Of a stretch of DNA of 5,584 bases, positions 1-3,602 are shown piece after piece. Position 1 is the first letter of the stretch; each line of letters begins with the position of its first letter. Origin of the DNA: Phycisphaerales bacterium (GTDB lineage Bacteria > Planctomycetota > Phycisphaerae > Phycisphaerales > UBA1924); assembly GCA_003511945.1 (NCBI GenBank), contig DOJA01000297.1, positions 7,925-13,508 on the forward strand, written 5' to 3'. The position numbers and the translations under genes were made by a program. The notes under the pieces are model-generated. The model saw only the letters and a program-made list of their open reading frames with translations. It did no database searches and was not told the DNA's origin.

Positions 1-13
1 GGGCGGCCCGCCC
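1..13. other. short GC hairpin at the left edge
   Basis: GGGCG (1-5) and CGCCC (9-13) can pair around a 3-base loop. The sequence after it, GTCTCTCCC, is pyrimidine-rich but is not a real T tract. This may be the remainder of a terminator of a gene to the left, but the stem could continue beyond the window and cannot be judged. Nothing else between 14 and 173 could be assigned. No convincing promoter boxes were seen in that GC-rich stretch. Confidence 0.2.
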
Positions 14-173
14 GTCTCTCCCGGCGCTGCGGAAGGCATTCTGCGGCTCCCCAGGCACGCTCGCGCGCAAGGGGCGTTCTATCTGTCAACGCCGCGTCCC
101 GCATGATGGCACTCCGCAACCGGTGTCGGCTCGGCGTGTCGCTGTGCAGGACGCTGGGGCTGTGGGGGTCATC

Positions 174-180
174 GAGGAGA
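174..180 (+). promoter_or_regulatory. ribosome binding site of the secreted protein gene
   Basis: GAGGAGA lies 5 bases before the ATG at 186. It is a near-consensus Shine-Dalgarno sequence. It decides the start in favour of 186 over an in-frame upstream candidate at 123, because the protein then begins directly with a signal peptide. Confidence 0.75.
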
Positions 181-185
181 TCGTC

Positions 186-926
186 ATGCGACAGAACGGA
201 ACAACAGTGTTGCTCATGGCAGGGGCGATCGCGCAGCTCACGGGTTCGGCGATGGGCGCCGGCGTCACCAACGGCGGGTTCCGCAACGGGCTCAGCGGCT
301 GGACCCCGGTGACCGCGGAACAACAGATCTGGATCGGTGACACGATCACGACCGTCGAGGTGCTCGAGACCGCCTCTCCGAACTTCCCGGCGACTCAACG
401 CGCGGTGGCGCATGTGCGGGCGTCCGCGTTCGCGCTGGGCGGTGAGGGCTGCCCGCCCCAGATCCCTGAGGACGGCGGCATCCCGACGCAGACCATCTTT
501 GGATTCTCGGATGCGTCCGCCGCGATCACGCAGGTCGTGGATTCGATCGACGCCACCACGCTCACGATGGATGTGGCCGCGGAGATGAAGGTGAGTTCGA
601 TCATCTTTGCAGAGACCTGGGCGGATTCGAGTGTCGTGGTCACCCGCGTGGCGAGCCCGGACGACTCGGGTCCTCCTGTGTCGATCGAGGTGCCCCTCGC
701 CCAATCCCTATATTTCTTCGGGGTTGAGTGCGACGCGACCGGCGAGAGTTCTTCGCTTCCATTCACGACGCTCTCGATCAACCTGGCCCAGGCGGGGTTT
801 GCCCCGGGGGACACCATCCGCATCACCATTGAAGCGCGGGCGACGGTCGAGGGGATTCTCCCCCGGATGCTCGGACACAGCGATGTGGATGTCTGGGTCG
901 ACAATGTGCGTCTGGGCGGCAGTTGA
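186..926 (+). CDS. secreted galactose-binding-like (CBM/DUF642-type) hypothetical protein
   Basis: This gene encodes 246 residues. Residues 1 to about 25 form a signal peptide with a short polar start, a hydrophobic stretch VLLMAGAIAQL and a likely cleavage near SAMGA. The mature protein opens with NGGFRNGLSGW (residues 29-39). It closes with DVDVWVDNVRLGG (233-245). This pair of end signatures is typical of secreted jelly-roll domains of the galactose-binding or carbohydrate-binding kind, in which the closing strand carries a D-x-V motif. The middle is rich in alternating hydrophobic residues, as expected for a beta-sandwich. The two cysteines, C89 and C182, could form a disulphide after export. 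No catalytic motif, C-terminal anchor or PEP-CTERM sorting signal is visible. The start at 186 is chosen because of the strong ribosome binding site and the signal peptide. The gene stands alone and has its own terminator. The family and exact ligand are not recognised, so binding of a glycan or of the cell surface is an inference. Confidence 0.8.
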   Translation: MRQNGTTVLLMAGAIAQLTGSAMGAGVTNGGFRNGLSGWTPVTAEQQIWIGDTITTVEVLETASPNFPATQRAVAHVRASAFALGGEGCPPQIPEDGGIPTQTIFGFSDASAAITQVVDSIDATTLTMDVAAEMKVSSIIFAETWADSSVVVTRVASPDDSGPPVSIEVPLAQSLYFFGVECDATGESSSLPFTTLSINLAQAGFAPGDTIRITIEARATVEGILPRMLGHSDVDVWVDNVRLGGS

Positions 927-962
927 GCACCCACGGAGCGCGTGATCCGCTGCGATCCCTCC

Positions 963-995
963 AGGCCCGGCCTCGCGCGCCGGGCCTTTCTCTTT
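963..995 (+). terminator. intrinsic terminator of the secreted protein gene
   Basis: AGGCCCGGC (963-971) pairs perfectly with GCCGGGCCT (979-987) around a 7-base loop. The T-rich run TTTCTCTTT (987-995) follows. The stem starts 36 bases after the stop codon. The opposite strand has no T tract after the stem, so termination is rightward only. Confidence 0.85.
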
Positions 996-1012
996 CGAGC
1001 GCCGCACAGAAG

Positions 1013-1079
1013 GACCTGCCCCCTCGGGTGGGACAGGCGTCCCGCCTGTCGCTCCGCCCTCTCGGGGTCATTCTGGGAC
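1013..1079. repeat. dispersed palindromic repeat, copy A
   Basis: The 38 bases at 1013-1050 match 3316-3353 at 36 positions, with 24 identical bases in a row (1027-1050). The core GACAGGCGTCCCGCCTGTC has 7-base arms (1032-1038 and 1044-1050) around GTCCC. An alternative hairpin uses GGGAC (1030-1034) and GTCCC (1039-1043), so the two folds exclude each other. Similarity resumes after a short gap with GCCCTCTC (1056-1063) and ATTCTG (1070-1075). From memory, this core resembles a high-copy intergenic repeat of planctomycetes and other environmental bacteria. Here it lies between converging genes, and its tail overlaps the end of the DUF1573 gene. Confidence 0.85.
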
Positions 1080-2150
1080 CGGCTCCCGAGTCCCGCCGGG
1101 CGTGAGGATGCGCCCCATCAGCACCACGCGCTGGTCGTGCCCGCCCGCGCGGAGGACCAGTTGATCCAGGGCCAGGCCTCCGGCGCCCCGGGCGGCAGTC
1201 ACGCGCACGCGGAGCGTCAGGGCGCCCTCCTCCCGGCTCATGCCCAGCAGTTCAGCGCTCAGCCCGCCTGGGGGATCAACGCTCATGCTCTCCAGAAACA
1301 GCAGCGGATCGCCAACCTCGCCCCGGATCGTCACCAGCACGACGCGCGACTCGCCCGCGCCCACTTCGCCCAGCATCAGGCGGGGCGGGTCCACCGTCCA
1401 AGGCGTCGCGACGCGCGGCACCGACCACCCGGGCAGGGGGATGTCGATGATCGGCGAGTCGGGGTGGTCCGTCTCGACCACCAGCCACCGAGGCACCGCC
1501 TCGAGTGCGGGCAGCGACCAGCGCACCTCGTAGCGCGTCCGCGCCGGGTCGGTCTCGGGGTTGAACGCTCCGATGAAGTCCGGCGCCCTCCCCTGGACGC
1601 CCAGGACGCGGAACGGCGTGCCGCTCGCGCTCTCGAGTGTCAGGGTCCCGGCGTGGGACTGGCCGGGCGGGTCCGGGAGCAGTCGTGGGCGCACGCCGTA
1701 GTGCACATCGGCGGCCACCGTGAGCGACGCGGGCTGGGAGTACCCATCGACCATCAGGTCCACCCGGCGCGTGACCGGTGAAACCAGATCGCCGGCTTCG
1801 AGGATGACCGCCATAGATGTCGACTCCCCCGGGGCGAGCGTTGAGCGCGCGAGCGAGCCGGTGGTGCAGTGGCATGAGGTCTGCACGGAGGCGATCGTCA
1901 GGGGGGTGGCGCCGGCGTTCGTGACCGAGACTGTGGCCGCCCGGCTCGTTCCGGGAGGGAGGTCCCCCAGGTCCAGGACCGCGGGCTCGAACCGCAGCGG
2001 GGGAGGGCCGATCGTGGGTGGGGTCAACGACCGCCAGGTAGGACCGGACGGGGCAGCCGCGGACGGAACCGGGGATTGGGCGGCCGTCGTCGAGGCCACC
2101 GCCCCGAGGGCTATCAGCGTTCGGATCGTGTTCGGAGCGATGCGGCCCAT
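1068..2150 (-). CDS. exported DUF1573 (Ig/ASH-like fold) protein
   Basis: The protein has 360 residues. Residues 1 to about 24 are a signal peptide: MGRIAPNTIR, then the hydrophobic TLIALGAVAS, with likely cleavage at TTAA before Q25. After a Pro/Ala/Ser-rich linker (26-50) comes a DUF1573 domain at about 52-150. It shows the family pattern: F-E-P-x-x-x-D-L-G-D-L-P-P-G (54-67), V-T-N-A-G-x-T-P-L-T-I (76-86), and S-C-H-C (92-95) in the place of the usual 'SCGCT' motif. The rest (about 150-350) is beta-rich. It includes a second, more diverged block with the same opening logic, 'VDPPRLMLGEVGAGESRVVLVTI' at about 253-275 (written here across its length because the D/P-P-x-L-x-L-G-x-V-x-x-G-E pattern is the evidence), so two such domains are likely. 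The function of the family is unknown. The fold resembles ASH/HYDIN-type Ig domains thought to mediate protein contacts in the envelope. The ATG at 2150 is chosen because the signal peptide begins there, although no good Shine-Dalgarno is seen. The last codons and the stop lie in the repeat at 1013-1079. Confidence 0.85.
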   Translation of the reverse strand: MGRIAPNTIRTLIALGAVASTTAAQSPVPSAAAPSGPTWRSLTPPTIGPPPLRFEPAVLDLGDLPPGTSRAATVSVTNAGATPLTIASVQTSCHCTTGSLARSTLAPGESTSMAVILEAGDLVSPVTRRVDLMVDGYSQPASLTVAADVHYGVRPRLLPDPPGQSHAGTLTLESASGTPFRVLGVQGRAPDFIGAFNPETDPARTRYEVRWSLPALEAVPRWLVVETDHPDSPIIDIPLPGWSVPRVATPWTVDPPRLMLGEVGAGESRVVLVTIRGEVGDPLLFLESMSVDPPGGLSAELLGMSREEGALTLRVRVTAARGAGGLALDQLVLRAGGHDQRVVLMGRILTPGGTREPVPE

Positions 2151-2283
2151 GCCGGATTGATAGCCGGCTGACGAGGAAAGGCGAAACGCCGCACCCTGTG
2201 TTCGGAATAAGAACGGGCGATGGCCGCCGTGAGGTGTGCGGTCGGACGGTTGGATGATCCGTTCAGGAACAAGGGGATATGCC
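2151..2283. promoter_or_regulatory. divergent intergenic region, probable shared promoter region
   Basis: These 133 bases separate the starts of two divergent genes, DUF1573 to the left and DUF4097 to the right, so promoters for both should lie here or overlap the gene starts. The segment around 2196-2215 (TGTTCGGAATAAGAACG) is locally AT-richer and has GTTC/GAAC ends, which could be part of a promoter or a weak operator. No pair of -35 and -10 boxes is convincing, so individual sites are not called. Confidence 0.4.
2271..2276 (+). promoter_or_regulatory. ribosome binding site of the DUF4097 gene
   Basis: AAGGGG lies 7 bases before the ATG at 2284. It favours this start over in-frame upstream candidates at 2236 (GTG) and 2254 (ATG), which lack a comparable site. 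Confidence 0.6.
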
Positions 2284-3243
2284 ATGGAAGTCGAGACTGG
2301 GACTGTCGTCAAGGCGAGTCGCTGGACGCTCCGGCGCTGGAGCCGCTGGCTGGGGGCGGCGGCGGTGATGGGCGCGACCGCGGGCGCGGCGCTGGCGGGG
2401 GCGGACTCGCGCCCGACCGCCGAGGAGAGCGAAACGCTGGCCGCGCCCGCCTCCGGAGCGCTCCGGCTGGAGAACTTCGTCGGCGAGATCGAAGTGGTCG
2501 CCGTCGAGGGAGCGACGGAGGTCAAGGCCGAAGTGCTCAAGCGAGGACAGGGACGGTCGCAGAAGGAAGCGGAGGAAGCGCTGGATGAGATCAGCGTCTC
2601 GCTCTCGCCCGACGCCATGAGCCCGGGCACGCTCGTGGCTCGGGCCACGCTGCCCAACAAGTTGTTCAACTGGGGCGGCGACAACAAGCAGCACGAGGTG
2701 CAGTGGAGGGTGACCGCTCCCCCATCTGTAGTCTTGAAGATCACCAACGATGTGGGGGATGTCACCGTCAAGGGGTTCACCGCCGGCGCCCATCTTGCGA
2801 CCGATGTCGGCGACATCGTCGCGGAAGGGATCATCAACGGCGTGCAGGCGTCGAGCCATGTCGGCGACATCGAAGTGTCAGCGTCAGGGGCCATTACCGC
2901 CAGGTCCGACACCGGCTCTGTCTCGGTGACGGTTCTCGACGGGCCAACGGGGTCGGTGACCGCTTCGAGCGATGTCGGCTCGGTGACCGTCACGCTCTCC
3001 GACGCATGGGCGGGAGATGTGGACATCAACACGGATGTCGGCTCCATCCAGAGCGGGGTGGCGTCGTTCGAGCCCGATGGGCGCCAGAGCGACCACCGCA
3101 TGCGCGGCGCCATCGGCGGCGGCGGGGAGCACCGCCTGAAGGTCTCGACCGATGTCGGCGGCGTCATCCTCCGCCAGGGCAACGCCGACATCCACCGTCA
3201 CCGCGGCTCACGGAACGAGGATCGGCGCAAGCGACCGCTCTGA
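2284..3243 (+). CDS. exported DUF4097-type beta-solenoid (putative adhesin) protein
   Basis: The protein has 319 residues. The N-terminus has an unusually long polar and basic stretch (KASRWTLRRWSRW, 10-22), then a hydrophobic segment LGAAAVMGATAGAALA (23-38) with likely cleavage at A-L-A before G39. A first beta region (about 58-150) begins with GALRLENFVGEIEVVAVEG, the usual entry of DUF4097/DUF4098 proteins. It is followed by a ladder of seven rung motifs: NDVGDV (155), TDVGDI (173), SHVGDI (191), SDTGSV (208), SDVGSV (229), TDVGSI (250) and TDVGGV (289). The spacing of about 17-21 residues, with one double step, fits a right-handed beta-solenoid with one turn per motif. The tail (301-319) is strongly basic with several His and Arg. 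The family is often annotated as a putative adhesin, but its molecular role is not established. No catalytic residues are apparent. It is exported, so it acts in the envelope or outside the cell. It is divergent from the DUF1573 gene across 133 bases, which suggests but does not prove common control. Confidence 0.85.
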   Translation: MEVETGTVVKASRWTLRRWSRWLGAAAVMGATAGAALAGADSRPTAEESETLAAPASGALRLENFVGEIEVVAVEGATEVKAEVLKRGQGRSQKEAEEALDEISVSLSPDAMSPGTLVARATLPNKLFNWGGDNKQHEVQWRVTAPPSVVLKITNDVGDVTVKGFTAGAHLATDVGDIVAEGIINGVQASSHVGDIEVSASGAITARSDTGSVSVTVLDGPTGSVTASSDVGSVTVTLSDAWAGDVDINTDVGSIQSGVASFEPDGRQSDHRMRGAIGGGGEHRLKVSTDVGGVILRQGNADIHRHRGSRNEDRRKRPL

Positions 3244-3315
3244 TGAATGCGCCCGCGCTCCGCACGACCCACCGTGCGAGCCGGATGACATCGGCCGAAG
3301 CGCTCTTCACAAAAA

Positions 3316-3384
3316 GACCTACCCCCTCTGGTGGGACAGGCGTCCCGCCTGTCTCTACCGGCCCTCTCTCAGTGATTCTGTGAA
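3316..3384. repeat. dispersed palindromic repeat, copy B
   Basis: This is the second copy of the repeat at 1013-1079, in the same orientation. The 38-base unit is 3316-3353, with the palindromic core at 3335-3353. GCCCTCTC (3361-3368) and ATTCTG (3375-3380) recur after it at nearly the same spacing as in copy A (7 rather than 5 bases before GCCCTCTC, and 6 bases between the two blocks in both). It fills the gap between the stop of the DUF4097 gene and the terminator hairpin of the next convergent junction. No gene is encoded in it. Confidence 0.85.
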
Positions 3385-3392
3385 CGGCCCTC

Positions 3393-3429
3393 ACGCCCAC
3401 GGATCCGGTCCGTGGGCGTTGTTCATTTG
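3393..3429 (+). terminator. strong hairpin terminator at a convergent gene junction
   Basis: ACGCCCACGGA (3393-3403) pairs over 11 bases without mismatch with TCCGTGGGCGT (3409-3419) around the loop TCCGG. Rightward it is followed by TTGTTCATTT, a moderate T tract, so it can terminate transcription of the DUF4097 gene, whose stop is 150 bases upstream. On the opposite strand the hairpin starts 4 bases after the stop codon of the small feo gene. It lacks a T tract there (GAGGGCC follows), so leftward it may protect the mRNA end or stop transcription only weakly. Confidence 0.75.
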
Positions 3430-3602
3430 CTCTCGCGCTGCCTGCCCTCGATCGTCAGCGTCGCGCGCCGGGAGCGGGGGCGACGCCTTCGCCCGCGCCC
3501 TCCGAACAGCGCACCGACCAGCCCGCGCAGCACCCAGTACGCCGCGAACCCGGCCCCGGCGGTCGCCGCCCAGAACTGCCAGTCATGGACGGGCAGCGTC
3601 AC
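3423..3602 (-). CDS. small single-span membrane protein coupled to feoB
   Basis: The gene encodes 59 residues starting MTLPVHDWQFWAATAGAG. Its GTG start overlaps the feoB stop in the tetramer GTGA (3602-3599), a classic sign of translational coupling. One hydrophobic segment, about residues 9-33, is followed by a very basic stretch, GRGRRRRPRSRR (35-46), so the N-terminus probably faces out and the C-terminus lies in the cytoplasm. A tiny membrane protein after feoB is common. The best-known family is the FeoB-associated Cys-rich membrane protein, which has a similar N-terminal span and a cysteine tail. This protein has no cysteine at all, so it is either a diverged relative or an unrelated small partner. 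A role in assembling or regulating the FeoB transporter is inferred only from position and topology. The ATG at 3586 is out of frame and was not used. Confidence 0.75.
   Translation of the reverse strand: MTLPVHDWQFWAATAGAGFAAYWVLRGLVGALFGGRGRRRRPRSRRATLTIEGRQRESK

Noticed and set aside
395..934. Leftward open frame of 179 codons
   Set aside because: It lies opposite the secreted protein gene, has no recognisable motif, and the rightward frame has a strong ribosome binding site, a signal peptide and its own terminator.
942..1781. Long rightward open frame of 279 codons
   Set aside because: It is antisense to the DUF1573 gene, rich in Arg/His/Ala in the manner of GC-rich shadow frames, and crosses the terminator and repeat region. 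The DUF1573 frame has a signal peptide and recognisable motifs.
2200..2214. GTTCGGAATAAGAAC as an operator palindrome
   Set aside because: Only the four outer bases on each side match, which is expected often by chance. It is mentioned only as part of the divergent region.
2293..2400. Twin-arginine (Tat) signal in the DUF4097 protein
   Set aside because: LRRWSRW contains two arginines but lacks the hydrophobic residues expected after the pair, so an ordinary long Sec-type signal is the simpler reading.
1013..3384. Direct repeats as a possible CRISPR array or insertion-sequence ends
   Set aside because: There are only two copies more than 2 kb apart with ordinary genes between them, no spacers, no transposase and the same orientation rather than inverted ends.
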